From Microbacterium aurugineum (lineage in GTDB: Bacteria; Actinomycetota; Actinomycetes; Actinomycetales; Microbacteriaceae), in assembly GCF_023101205.1 (NCBI RefSeq), contig NZ_CP078078.1, positions 2,985,411 through 3,049,410 of the forward strand: DNA of 64,000 bases. The letters run 5' to 3'. Under the pieces are notes generated by a model. It had not been told where the DNA came from. It did no database searches and worked only from the letters and a program-made list of their open reading frames with translations. Shown one piece after another: positions 39,340 to 48,247 of this stretch (position 1 is its first letter; each line of letters opens with the position of its first letter). Both the position numbers and the translations under genes were made by a program.

Positions 39340-39953
39340 CTCTCCCCCACAGCGCGCAGACACAGGGCCGTGATCGTCGCCACGACGGACTCGGGGTCGG
39401 GTGCGTCCTCGTCGCCGGAGACCGGGGAGAGCGGTCCGGTGAGCGCCTCACCGATCGCGCCGACGAGTCCCGCCGCCGTGATCGCCGGATCCTGCGGAGC
39501 GAAGACCTCAGAAGCGATCCCCTGTCGGACGATCTCATCGAGCAGGGCGGCGTAGCCGCGGCGGTAGGCGAGGCGCTCCTCATCGACGGCGCGGCCGACG
39601 GGCTCGGCGAGGAGCGCCCAGGCCAGTCGCCGGCCGCGGAGTGCGCGCGCCGCGAAGGTCTCGATCAGAGCGACCAGACGCGCACGAGCATCATCGGGCG
39701 CGGCGTGCACCGCATCGTCCACCGCCGTCAGCTCGGCCCCGGCGCACTGTCGGAAGACATCGGCGAGCAGATCGTCGACGCTGTCCACGTAGGTGTAGAG
39801 CAGGCCCGCGCTCATTCCCGCACGAGCGGTGATGGCCTTCACGGTCGCCGCGCCGAAGCCCTCCTCACGCACGATGCCGCTCGCGGCCTCACGCAGTTCG
39901 CGACGACGATCTCCGGCCACCACGTTCACGCGTCGGCGTCTCTGCTCCGCCAT
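39336..39953 (-). CDS. TetR-family regulator
   Basis: 205 residues. Helix-turn-helix AATVKAITARAGMSAGLLYTYVDSVDDLL (about residues 34-62), then an all-helical effector domain. Start: ATG 39,953 with GGGGAG upstream; the open frame reaches 40,055 but that part runs through the operator palindromes. First gene of an operon with the AidB-like gene, and divergent from the acyl-CoA ligase. It probably binds the TGAATC palindromes in the gap and responds to an acyl-CoA. Confidence 0.9.
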   Translation of the reverse strand: MAEQRRRRVNVVAGDRRRELREAASGIVREEGFGAATVKAITARAGMSAGLLYTYVDSVDDLLADVFRQCAGAELTAVDDAVHAAPDDARARLVALIETFAARALRGRRLAWALLAEPVGRAVDEERLAYRRGYAALLDEIVRQGIASEVFAPQDPAITAAGLVGAIGEALTGPLSPVSGDEDAPDPESVVATITALCLRAVGER

Positions 39954-39986
39954 ATCGTCTCCCCACCGGATGCGACTGTTCGAGTC

Positions 39987-40030
39987 GACTGAATCATGAT
40001 TCAATAGCCGCATTGAATCACGATTCAGTC
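39987..40030. promoter_or_regulatory. Two palindromic TetR operators in the divergent gap
   Basis: TGAATCATGATTCA (39,990-40,003, perfect 14-bp palindrome) and TGAATCACGATTCA (40,014-40,027, one central change). Their 19-nt flanked forms (39,987-40,005 and 40,012-40,030) are also inverted copies of each other. The TGAAT/ATTCA half-sites resemble those of the B. subtilis TetR-type FadR. Position explains joint control of TetR-AidB and the ligase. Confidence 0.78.
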
Positions 40031-40081
40031 GGCGCTGCAAGGCGCCGCCGGACACACCACGACGACGTGAGGAACCACTCC

Positions 40082-41593
40082 ATGAATCTGACCTGGATGC
40101 TCGAACGCTCCGCCCGGACCTTTCCGCACACGCAGGCGATCGTGTCCGATCTCGGCACGCTGGACTACTCGCAGCTGCTGTCGGCCTCTCGCCGCGCCGC
40201 CGCGGTCTTCCAGGCCGCAGGGGTCTCCGCAGGCGACCGCGTCGGGGTCATGACCTACAACACCCCCGCCTTCGCGATCGCGGCGTTCGGCCTCTGGCGC
40301 GCCGGGGCCACGCTCGTCCCGATCAACCACAAGTTCACGGCGCACGAGGTGGGATACGTCGCCGCGCACGCAGGACTCCGGTTGATCGTCACGGACGAGG
40401 ATCTCGCGCCCCGGGCAAGGGAGGGCGCCCCGTCCGCCCGCATCCTCACGACGACCGACGACGCCTCCGGAGAGTTCGATCAGCTCGTGGCGACGAGTGA
40501 GGAGTGGGACGGAGTCGAGGTCGAGCCCGACGCGATCGCCCAGGTGCTCTACACCTCCGGCACCACCAGCAGCCCCAAGGGGTGTCTGCACTCCCACGCA
40601 GGACTCGCGAACGTCCCGGCCTACACCACGGCGGCCGTAGGACTCCGACGGGACGACCGGTTCCTCATCGCCATGCCCATCTGGCACGCTTCACCGCTCA
40701 ACAACTGGTTCCTGTCGATGATCTACCTCGGCGGGACCGTGGTCCTCCTCAAGGAATATCACCCCGTCGGCTTTCTCGAGACCATCCAGAAGCACGGGGT
40801 GACCGCTTTCTTCGGCGCACCCATCGCCTACCTGGCCCCACTCAAGGTGTTGCCGACGGTCGGCGCGAGCCTGGCGGACTTCGATCTCTCGTCGGTCCGC
40901 TTGTGGGCCTACGGGGGTGCGCCGCTGGGAGCCGAGACCGTGAGCCTGCTCGAATCCGCCTACGGATCCGACTGCTTCTACCAGGTCTACGGGATGAGCG
41001 AGATGGGCCCCGTGGGCGCCGCCCTCTACCCCTCGGAGCAGCGGGTGCGGGCCGGCTCCATCGGCGCAGGCGGCATGCCGGGCGTCGACATCAGGGTCGT
41101 GGGTGCGGACGCGTCCGACGTCGCGGGAGGTGAGGTCGGCGAGCTGTGGATGCGCTCCGCCACCCGCATGATCGGCTATCTCGACGCTCCGGAAGCCACG
41201 GAGGCCGCGTTCGTCGGCGACTGGTACCGCACCGGCGACCTCGCACGTCTCGATGAGGACGGCTACCTCTACATCGTCGACCGGCTCAAGGATGTGGTGA
41301 TCTCCGGAGGAGAGAACGTCTACTCTCCCGAGGTCGAGGATGCGCTGCGCGCCCACCCGTCGATCACCGACTCCGCCGTGATCGGACGCCCGCATCCGGA
41401 ATGGGGAGAGACGGTCGTCGCCGTCCTGGAGGCGGCGGACGACGTGCTCCTCGACGACGTCCGGGAGTTCCTCGCCGACCGCCTCGCCCGCTACAAGATC
41501 CCCCGCGAGCTGATCGTCCGCGAGGCGCTGCCGCGCACCCCCTCCGGCAAAATCATGAAACACGTGCTCCGAGCCGAACTCGTCGACGCCTGA
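40082..41593 (+). CDS. AMP-forming acyl-CoA ligase (FadD/long-chain type)
   Basis: 503 residues, ANL superfamily. P-loop VLYTSGTTSSPKGCLHSHAG (about 155-174), YGMSEMGPVG (A5), YRTGDLARLDEDGYLYIVDR (A7-A8 hinge), DVVISGGENVYSPEVEDAL, and PRTPSGKIMKHVLR with the catalytic Lys. It activates a carboxylic acid as adenylate, then CoA thioester. Start: ATG 40,082 with GAGGAA upstream. Divergent from TetR-AidB with shared operators: ligase plus dehydrogenase would feed one acid into beta-oxidation-like breakdown. The acid is not known. Confidence 0.92.
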   Translation: MNLTWMLERSARTFPHTQAIVSDLGTLDYSQLLSASRRAAAVFQAAGVSAGDRVGVMTYNTPAFAIAAFGLWRAGATLVPINHKFTAHEVGYVAAHAGLRLIVTDEDLAPRAREGAPSARILTTTDDASGEFDQLVATSEEWDGVEVEPDAIAQVLYTSGTTSSPKGCLHSHAGLANVPAYTTAAVGLRRDDRFLIAMPIWHASPLNNWFLSMIYLGGTVVLLKEYHPVGFLETIQKHGVTAFFGAPIAYLAPLKVLPTVGASLADFDLSSVRLWAYGGAPLGAETVSLLESAYGSDCFYQVYGMSEMGPVGAALYPSEQRVRAGSIGAGGMPGVDIRVVGADASDVAGGEVGELWMRSATRMIGYLDAPEATEAAFVGDWYRTGDLARLDEDGYLYIVDRLKDVVISGGENVYSPEVEDALRAHPSITDSAVIGRPHPEWGETVVAVLEAADDVLLDDVREFLADRLARYKIPRELIVREALPRTPSGKIMKHVLRAELVDA

Positions 41594-41618
41594 TCTTCCG
41601 GACGGAGGCCCGGACGCA

Positions 41619-41656
41619 CACAGCGCCCCGCGGAAGGGAGACCGCGGGGCGCTGTG
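41619..41656. terminator. Bidirectional hairpin terminator
   Basis: CACAGCGCCCCGCGG and CCGCGGGGCGCTGTG make a perfect 15-bp stem with an 8-nt loop between two converging genes (ligase and subtilase). Confidence 0.8.
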
Positions 41657-41665
41657 CTGTGGGGG

Positions 41666-44600
41666 CTACTCCGGCTTGGCCGTCGGCGGAGCCTCCGTCT
41701 CGGGCGCCTCCGTCGGCGGCGCGTCCGTCTCGGGGGCCTCCGTCGGCGGAGCCTCCGTCTCCGGAGCGTCCGTCTCGGGCGCTTCGGTCGGCGGGACCTC
41801 GGCGTCGGGCGCTTCACCCGCCGGGACGGTGACCGTCACCACGGTGCGGACCTCGGAGTCGCCGTAGCGGACCAGCCCCAGGTACCGGGTACCGGCCGTG
41901 AGGCCCGTCCAGCTGAGCTCGTAGCTCGTCTTCTCGCCGCGAACGGCGGCGATCGGGTTCGGGGTCGCGGCGAACGCGCCCTCTCCGCCGGGCTGCACGT
42001 TGGCGTAGGTCATGTCCCACGTCATCGGACCCGTCGTCGAGTACATGTTCGCGACCACGAGGTAGGTCCCGGCGGTCGGTGCGGGGAGCGTGACCTGCTC
42101 GTCCGCCGAACCGGTCGCCGACTGCCACCGCTCGTAGTACCGCAGGTCGTCCGGGCTCACCACGCGGTACACGGTGAGGTCCAGGTCGCTGCCGTCGTCG
42201 TCCGAGGAGTCGAGGTCGAACCGCGAGAGGGTGGTCCCCTCCGGTACATCGACGATCCACGCCACGTCCTTGTTCGCGTCACCGGAGTTCTCGTCGCCCG
42301 AGTGCCCCTCGACCGGGTTGTCCGGGTCGCTGAGCAGGTCGAAGGCGGTGAGGCCCGAGAGGTCGAGCGCCAGGTCGCCGTCGAGACCGGGGGTGATCTC
42401 GACCGCCGTGCTGCCGTCCGCGCCGGTACCCGTGACCTCGGCCGGAGCGTCCGCCGTCACCGGGAACACCGCGATCGGGGAACGCACCGTGTTCTTCTTG
42501 CTCGTCCAGGTCAGCGTGCCGGTGGCCCACTGCTCCACCGGAGCATCGGTGTTGTCGAACGTGACCGTGAAGGTCTTCGTCTGCCCCGGCTTGTCGAAGG
42601 TCAACTGCGACGGGGTGACCTTGACGTGCACTCCGGGGACCGAGGCCTTCGCGGTGAACGTCCCCTTCTGGGTCGACGTGACCGACCGGGTGACGGTCTG
42701 CGCGCTGGCCAGTGAGCCGATCGAGATCGATGCCTGGTTCAGGTCGCTGCCGTCGATGGGATCGATGCCGGGGAAGTCCGACAAGCCCTTCCCGTCGAGG
42801 AACGCCGCCCAGTCCTTCACTCCGTTGAGGTAGAGCAGACCCGGGTTCAGGTACCGCGTCGCGTCGACCTGTCCCGCGCCCTGTTCGAACGGGTTCGTGT
42901 TCTTCGATCCGTCGGGCAGGACGGTGTCATAGGCGGTCGTCATCATCGCCGAACGGATCTCCGCCGGCGTCGCCTTCGGGTGCTCACCGAGGTAGAGCGC
43001 TCCGAGACCGGCGACGTGCGGTGAGGCCATCGACGTGCCGGAGAGGATGCCGAAGGTCGGCTTCTCGCCGGGGGCGTTGTTCGTCGCCGCGAGGATCGCG
43101 ACACCGGGGGCCGCCACGTCCGGCTTCAGCACATCGCTGCCGTCGGCGAGCATCGGTCCGCGGCTCGAGAAGCCCGCGATCTGCGGCGTGGGGGTGGTCA
43201 CACCCGTCGTGTTCTCACCGACCAGCGTGATCGGCCGATCGACGCCGCCCTGAACGTACGCGAGCACGGCTTCGCGGTACTCGGCGTTGAGGTGGACGGT
43301 CGGCACGGCGTGGAAGTCGTTGTCGAGCGAGTCCGCTCCACCGGGCACGTTCACGAGAACCATGCCGATACCGCCGGCGTCCTTCACGACCTGCGACTTC
43401 TCGGCACGCGCGTTGCTGCCGCGGTCGCACACGACGATGTGTCCGGCGACCTTGGCCGGGTCGAGGGTGCCGGGCAGGCAGAGCTGCGCGTCGACCGCTC
43501 CCGCCGCCCCGGCGTCGACCGCTGCGATGGACGGGCCGGTGACACTCTCGCCGAACGGCACGCTCACCGACGCTCCGGCCTGCTCGAACCCGTCGAACTG
43601 CACGGTGCCCTCCCAGGTGGGGATGGTGGAGGCGGCGACCGTCGTGTACCAGGGCGAGGCGTGGTCGGCGGTGACCGGGTCCGGACCGTCGTTGCCGGCG
43701 CTGGTCGCGACGAAGACACCCGCGGCCGCGGCGTTGAAGAACGCGAGGTCCTCGGGAGCCATCACCGTGCTGGCGGCACCGCCGCCGATCGAGTAGTTGA
43801 TCACGTCGACACCGTCGGCGACGGCCTGGTCGATCGCGGCGACGAGGTCGCTGAGGGCGCAGATGTCATCCGTGGTGACCGCAGGGTCGGGACCGACGTA
43901 GCAGGCCTTGTAGGCGGCGACCTTCGCGCCCGGCGCGACGCCGGACACCGTGCCGAAGTCGACATCCTCGATGGAGGCCTTGACCTTGAAGTTGCCCGCC
44001 GCGGTGCTCGCGGTGTGGGATCCGTGACCGTCGCCGTCACGCGGCGAGAGGTAGTCGTACTGGAAGTCGAAGCCGGCGGCTTCGGCTCCGGCGTAGAAGT
44101 ACTGGCCGCCGATCAGCTTCGAGGAGTAGTCGCGCTTGTCCCAGTCCTGGGCTTCGACCATCGCGGACTGGAACTGGCCGCCGTCGGACTTGTCGAAGTA
44201 GACGTACTTCCCGTCGGTGTAGGGCTGCTTGCCCTTGTGCCGGTCGTGCTGCTTCTTCTGCTTCTTGAGCTTCTTGCCGTCGAACGAGGGGTGCTCCGGG
44301 GCGATGCCGGTGTCGATCACACCCACCACGACGCCTTCTCCGGCCTTGTCTACGCCTCCGGTCTGCTGCCACACGCCGCCACGGCCCTTGCGGTCGTCGC
44401 CGAGACCGAGGGAGTCGGTCGACGTCTGCGCATCCGGGTGACGGATCTCATCGGGGTACACGCCCAGCACATCCTTCGACGCACGGAGCGCATCGACCTG
44501 TTCGCCGCTGAGGTCGGCGCTGAAACCGTTGAGCACGACCTGGTAGGTCGTGTCCGGGGTGACGCCGATATCGCTGACGAGGTCGGTCTGCTTGGATTCG

Positions 44601-44869
44601 AGGTGCTTGACGTACCGCTGCGAGTCCTGCGATTGGGTCTCGAGCTGCTCACCCTCGGCGGGTTTCGTCGCCTTCAGGCCCTTGACGTCGCCCTCGTAGG
44701 TGGCGAGGGGGTCTGCTTTCATGACCACGATGTAGTGCCCTGGGGTGCCGGCGACCGGAACGGGGTGCGTCACCTCCTCGGTCGCCGCGAAACCGGTGGT
44801 TGCCGTGGATGCGATGAACAGCGTCGCCAGGGTGGTGGCTGCTGCCATCCGGAGGGGTGTTCGACCCAT
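41666..44869 (-). CDS. Secreted subtilisin-like serine protease (S8)
   Basis: 1,067 residues. Signal peptide (MGRTPLRMAAATTLATLFIASTATTGFAAT), I9-type propeptide (about 40-145), then the S8 domain with Asp186 (VVVGVIDTGIAPEHPS), His285 (GDGHGSHTAS) and Ser613 (SGTSMASPHVAG). A protease-associated insert lies at about 440-560. FN3-like domain and a prepeptidase-type C-terminal domain follow (about 880-1000). The tail is a repeat of PPTEAPETDA units ending PPTAKPE, with no LPxTG, membrane helix or charged tail, so release to the medium or loose wall binding is likely. A Lys-rich insertion (KKLKKQKKQHDRHKGKQ) follows the catalytic Asp. Start: ATG 44,869 with GGGAG. Confidence 0.94.
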   Translation of the reverse strand: MGRTPLRMAAATTLATLFIASTATTGFAATEEVTHPVPVAGTPGHYIVVMKADPLATYEGDVKGLKATKPAEGEQLETQSQDSQRYVKHLESKQTDLVSDIGVTPDTTYQVVLNGFSADLSGEQVDALRASKDVLGVYPDEIRHPDAQTSTDSLGLGDDRKGRGGVWQQTGGVDKAGEGVVVGVIDTGIAPEHPSFDGKKLKKQKKQHDRHKGKQPYTDGKYVYFDKSDGGQFQSAMVEAQDWDKRDYSSKLIGGQYFYAGAEAAGFDFQYDYLSPRDGDGHGSHTASTAAGNFKVKASIEDVDFGTVSGVAPGAKVAAYKACYVGPDPAVTTDDICALSDLVAAIDQAVADGVDVINYSIGGGAASTVMAPEDLAFFNAAAAGVFVATSAGNDGPDPVTADHASPWYTTVAASTIPTWEGTVQFDGFEQAGASVSVPFGESVTGPSIAAVDAGAAGAVDAQLCLPGTLDPAKVAGHIVVCDRGSNARAEKSQVVKDAGGIGMVLVNVPGGADSLDNDFHAVPTVHLNAEYREAVLAYVQGGVDRPITLVGENTTGVTTPTPQIAGFSSRGPMLADGSDVLKPDVAAPGVAILAATNNAPGEKPTFGILSGTSMASPHVAGLGALYLGEHPKATPAEIRSAMMTTAYDTVLPDGSKNTNPFEQGAGQVDATRYLNPGLLYLNGVKDWAAFLDGKGLSDFPGIDPIDGSDLNQASISIGSLASAQTVTRSVTSTQKGTFTAKASVPGVHVKVTPSQLTFDKPGQTKTFTVTFDNTDAPVEQWATGTLTWTSKKNTVRSPIAVFPVTADAPAEVTGTGADGSTAVEITPGLDGDLALDLSGLTAFDLLSDPDNPVEGHSGDENSGDANKDVAWIVDVPEGTTLSRFDLDSSDDDGSDLDLTVYRVVSPDDLRYYERWQSATGSADEQVTLPAPTAGTYLVVANMYSTTGPMTWDMTYANVQPGGEGAFAATPNPIAAVRGEKTSYELSWTGLTAGTRYLGLVRYGDSEVRTVVTVTVPAGEAPDAEVPPTEAPETDAPETEAPPTEAPETDAPPTEAPETEAPPTAKPE
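41678..41806. repeat. In-gene repeat coding the PPTEAPETD tail
   Basis: About eight imperfect 15-nt units alternating PPTEA and PETD/EA in the 3' end of the subtilase gene. Copy number could vary between strains. Confidence 0.75.
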
Positions 44870-44917
44870 GTGGTGCTCCCGATGATCACGATGCAGCCGC
44901 GTTGCTGCACCGCGGCC

Positions 44918-44923
44918 AACATA
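44918..44923 (-). promoter_or_regulatory. Possible -10 box of the subtilase gene
   Basis: TATGTT on the minus strand, about 49 nt upstream of the start codon; the leader holds a small TGCAGC/GCTGCA hairpin. Only one element is recognised. Confidence 0.35.
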
Positions 44924-45024
44924 GCCCCGCTCCTCACCTGCGGAGACAGAACTGGTCGATGGTCGAATCCGGCTTCGCCGATACGCCAGGATTTTGCACG
45001 GCAGGGCTCCCGATAGGTCGACAG

Positions 45025-45030
45025 TAAGCT
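45025..45030 (+). promoter_or_regulatory. -10 box for a leaderless start
   Basis: TAAGCT followed by six bases and then the GTG at 45,037, so transcription should begin at or near the start codon. The same TAnnnT-N6-start arrangement occurs at 53,756 and 57,177. Confidence 0.5.
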
Positions 45031-45036
45031 GGAGAC

Positions 45037-45582
45037 GTGGCCCGCACCTCCGTCCTGACGACTCGAGTCCTGCTCGTCTGCGCAGCGATCGGCGTCGCGA
45101 CGGGCATCCTCGCGGGCATCGCCGGATGGGTGACGCCGGTCCTGCTGGCGAGCCCTCTGCTGTTCCTCTACGGCCTCGTGCTCGGCTCGCACGTGCTCCC
45201 GGGGATCATCGCCCAGGAGGTGCTGCGCCTTCGCCTCGTCGCCCTGATCACGCATGTGTTCGCAGCGCTGATCGCGAGCGCCTTCAACCCGGCCTGGGCC
45301 CTGCGGTTCATCGGCACGGCCCTGCTGTTCGGCCTGATCCAGGAGGGAGTGGCTGCGCTCACGCGCTACCGCTCCTGGGGTCCGTGGCGCTTCTTCCTCT
45401 CGGCCGCGATCATCGGGATCTTCGTGGCGGTCGTCGTGTTCTTCGCCGCCCATCTCTCGGTCATGCCGCTGTGGGCGCAGATCCTGTACCTCGCGATCTC
45501 GGTGCTGGGCCCGGTCGCCTGGACCGCGATCGGGCTCGCCATCGGTTCCGCGCTGCGCCGGGCCGGAGTCGCCCGACGCTGA
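45037..45582 (+). CDS. ECF transporter substrate-binding (S) component, YkoE-like
   Basis: 181 residues, about five or six membrane helices and few charges (VLLVCAAIGVATGILAGIAG; AWALRFIGTALLFGLIQEGV). Size and layout fit S components of energy-coupling factor importers, nearest in style to YkoE. The next genes are a fused ATPase and a T protein, completing the set. YkoEDC systems carry a thiamine precursor and usually have a TPP riboswitch; none is visible in the 167 nt upstream. The linked siderophore-interacting protein and iron box instead suggest an iron-related cargo. Start: GTG 45,037, leaderless. Confidence 0.78.
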   Translation: MARTSVLTTRVLLVCAAIGVATGILAGIAGWVTPVLLASPLLFLYGLVLGSHVLPGIIAQEVLRLRLVALITHVFAALIASAFNPAWALRFIGTALLFGLIQEGVAALTRYRSWGPWRFFLSAAIIGIFVAVVVFFAAHLSVMPLWAQILYLAISVLGPVAWTAIGLAIGSALRRAGVARR

Positions 45583-45627
45583 CCGGGCTCGATCCGGCGC
45601 ACTCCGTCACCCCCGCTCGATGGCGGA

Positions 45628-45646
45628 TCAGGTAAGGCTCAGCTAA
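45628..45646 (+). promoter_or_regulatory. Iron-box-like operator (DtxR/IdeR type)
   Basis: TCAGGTAAGGCTCAGCTAA matches 15 of 19 positions of the DtxR/IdeR box TTAGGTTAGGCTAACCTAA by hand alignment. A TAAGTT -10-like hexamer (45,644-45,649) overlaps its end, so a bound repressor would block the promoter. It lies between the S gene and the ATPase gene, 38 nt before the GTG at 45,684. Confidence 0.6.
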
Positions 45647-45683
45647 GTTAGAAGTCCACGATCCGACGACCCGGGACCCCGCC

Positions 45684-47378
45684 GTGCGCCCATCCGCGCC
45701 TCTGCTCCGCGTGCGTGACCTCTCCCTCACCCACGCCGATGCCGCGCACCCCTCTCCCCGTGACGTCACGTTCGACATCCACCCCGGAGAAGTGGTCCTG
45801 CTGCTCGGACCGTCCGGATCCGGCAAGTCGACACTGACCCTCGCGCTCAACGGCCTGATCCCTCATGCGCTGCCCGCGAGCATGGTCGGCACGGTCGAGG
45901 CCGGTGGCATCGACTCGGCGAGCGCAGAGACCGCGACACTCAGCACGCAGGTGGCGATGGTGTTCCAGGATCCGGACACGCAGATCGTCACGGGCACGGT
46001 CTACGACGAGGTCGCGTTCGGACCCGAGAACCTGCTCCTCGACGTCGACGTCGTCCGCGACCGGGTCGAAGCCGCTCTGCGGCGCGTCGGGCTCTGGGAT
46101 CGCCGCGACGAGAACCCCGATCACCTCTCGGGTGGAGGGAGGCAGCGACTCGCGATCGCCTGCGCCCTCGCGATGGGCTCCCCGCTGATCGTGCTCGACG
46201 AACCGACCGCCAACCTCGACCCGCAGGGCGTCGACGACGTATACACGGCGCTGGCGGATGTCGTCGCCGCCGGTGACCGGGCGATCCTCCTCGTCGAGCA
46301 CAACCTCGATGCAGCGATGGACTTCGTCACCCGCACGCTCGTGCTCGACCGCGAAGGGACGGTCGTCTTCGACGGCCCCGCGGCGGAGATCATCCGCGAG
46401 CACGCCGACGAACTCGTGTCGATGGGCGTGTGGCTTCCGGGAGCCACGCTCGCCGCACTCCGGCTGCGGGACGAGGGCCGGAGACTCGATCCGCTCCCCC
46501 TCACACCGCACGAGCTCGCTGACGCGCTCGCCCAGGAGGCACCGCACTCCCCCGCGACGGCGGCGGCCATCCCCGCACCGCGTGAAGAGGACCGCGATGC
46601 ACGCGCACACACCGGCCAGGAGATCATCCGCGCGCGCGGGCTCTCCGTCAAGAAACGGCGCACCGAGATCCTGCACGGGATCGATCTCGTTCTGGAGGCG
46701 GGGAGCCTCACGGCGATCGTCGGGGCGAACGGAGCGGGCAAGACCACGCTGATCCAGGCGCTCGCCGGCGTCGTGCCGCCGCCTCGAGGCCAGGTCACGG
46801 TCGACGGCATCGACCCGGGCGTCGCCTCACCACGTGACCTCGCCGCACGGGTCGGATTCGTGTTCCAGAACCCGGAGCACCAGTTCATCGCGCACACGGT
46901 GTTCGACGAGCTGGCTCACGGCCTGCGACTGCGCCAGGTTCCGGACGCCGAGATCACCGTGCGCGTCGACGACATGCTCACGCGCTTCGGGCTCGCGCAC
47001 AAGGCGGAGGTGCATCCGTTCCTGCTCTCCGGCGGCGAGAAGCGGCGTCTGTCGGTGGGCACCGCACTGATCACCCGGCCGCGGGTCCTCGCTCTGGACG
47101 AGCCCACCTTCGGTCAGGACCGCGCCAGGGCGGCCGAGCTCCTCGACCTGCTGCAGGAGCTGCGCACCGAGGGCACCACCATCGTGATCGTCACGCACGA
47201 TCTGCAGCTCGTGGCAGAGCACGCCTCCCACGTCGTGGTGCTCGCGGGCGGGCGGGTGCGAGCGAGCGGCCCGACATCGACACTGTTCCAGGACGAGCGG
47301 CTGCTCGCCGATGCGGGGCTCTGCCTGCCCGCTCTGCAGCGTGTCCTTTCGTCTGCCGGGCTCGGGGTGCACCGGTGA
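45684..47378 (+). CDS. ECF transporter ATPase, two ABC domains fused (A-A')
   Basis: 564 residues. Domain 1 (about 1-235) has LLGPSGSGKSTLTLALNG, signature LSGGGRQRLAIA and LIVLDEPTANLDPQG. Domain 2 (about 310-560) has VGANGAGKTTLIQALAG, signature LSGGEKRRLSVG and VLALDEPTFGQD. Both have the Q-loop form FQDPDTQIV or FQNPEHQFI typical of ECF ATPases. Domain 1 has a slightly altered signature (SGGGR). Start: GTG 45,684, with a weak ribosome site, just after the iron box. Overlaps the T gene by 4 nt. Confidence 0.92.
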   Translation: MRPSAPLLRVRDLSLTHADAAHPSPRDVTFDIHPGEVVLLLGPSGSGKSTLTLALNGLIPHALPASMVGTVEAGGIDSASAETATLSTQVAMVFQDPDTQIVTGTVYDEVAFGPENLLLDVDVVRDRVEAALRRVGLWDRRDENPDHLSGGGRQRLAIACALAMGSPLIVLDEPTANLDPQGVDDVYTALADVVAAGDRAILLVEHNLDAAMDFVTRTLVLDREGTVVFDGPAAEIIREHADELVSMGVWLPGATLAALRLRDEGRRLDPLPLTPHELADALAQEAPHSPATAAAIPAPREEDRDARAHTGQEIIRARGLSVKKRRTEILHGIDLVLEAGSLTAIVGANGAGKTTLIQALAGVVPPPRGQVTVDGIDPGVASPRDLAARVGFVFQNPEHQFIAHTVFDELAHGLRLRQVPDAEITVRVDDMLTRFGLAHKAEVHPFLLSGGEKRRLSVGTALITRPRVLALDEPTFGQDRARAAELLDLLQELRTEGTTIVIVTHDLQLVAEHASHVVVLAGGRVRASGPTSTLFQDERLLADAGLCLPALQRVLSSAGLGVHR

Positions 47379-48238
47379 GCGCCGAAGCCACGGACCGCGT
47401 GGTCCCCGGCACTGCGGCCGCCACCGGTCCGGGTTTCGACCCCTACGCCCGGATGACGGCGTCCTCCCCGCGGCAATTCCTCTACGCCCTGAACCCGCTC
47501 GCCAAGGTGGCCGGGTTCGCGCCCGCGATGCTGCTGCTCGTGTTCGTCCGCGACCTCGCCACCCCGGCCGCGTTCCTCCTGCTCGCGTATGCCCTGATCC
47601 TGCTCGGCGCGCGGCTGACCGGACGCCTCCTGGCCCTCCTGCTGCTCGCCCTCCCCGCCGGGATGCTGCTGATCGGTATCGGCTTCTCGGTCTGGGTCGA
47701 CACCGCGATCGTCGCCGACACCACCCCCGTCGTGCGCATCGGCGACTGGACGCTCTACAGCGGTGCCCTGCTGCTCGGCTTCGCCACGGCCCTGCGTCTG
47801 GGCGCCATCGTCTCCCTCGCCCTCGTCGGCGGTCTCACCACCAGCGGCCCCGACCTCGTCCGTGCCGGCGTGCAGCAGCTGAGGGTCCCGTACCGGATCG
47901 GGTATACGGCGCTCGCAGCCTTCCGTTTCGTGCCACGGTTCGGACACGAGCTCGCCGTCATCCGGGCGGCTCATCGGGTGCGCGGCTACCACGGCGGACG
48001 CGGACCCTTCGCCCGCATCGCCCGCGGCTGGGGTTACATCGTTCCGCTGCTCGCCGGCGCGATCCGCCACGCCGAACGCGTGGCCCTGGCGATGGACTCG
48101 CGGGCCTTCGGCGCGCACCCCACCCGCACGGAACGACACCTGGTGCCGTTCCGCACCCGGGACACCGTCTTCACCGCGGCGATGCTGTTGGTCTCCGCCG
48201 CGCTCTTCGTGGTGTTCTTCCCCTGGCAGCTTCCCTGA
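47375..48238 (+). CDS. ECF transporter transmembrane (T) component
   Basis: 287 residues with about six membrane helices. The coupling-helix motif ALAMDSRAFGA (about 238-248) is the Ala-Arg-Gly-type box of EcfT that docks on the ATPases. GTG start overlaps the ATPase stop (GTGA). The SIP gene follows after 9 nt, so A-A', T and SIP should be one message. Confidence 0.9.
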   Translation: MSAEATDRVVPGTAAATGPGFDPYARMTASSPRQFLYALNPLAKVAGFAPAMLLLVFVRDLATPAAFLLLAYALILLGARLTGRLLALLLLALPAGMLLIGIGFSVWVDTAIVADTTPVVRIGDWTLYSGALLLGFATALRLGAIVSLALVGGLTTSGPDLVRAGVQQLRVPYRIGYTALAAFRFVPRFGHELAVIRAAHRVRGYHGGRGPFARIARGWGYIVPLLAGAIRHAERVALAMDSRAFGAHPTRTERHLVPFRTRDTVFTAAMLLVSAALFVVFFPWQLP

Positions 48239-48247
48239 AAGGCGCGC

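Noticed and set aside
44870..45036. TPP riboswitch before the YkoE-like S gene
   Set aside because: No THI-box-like sequence could be found, and the GTG appears leaderless.
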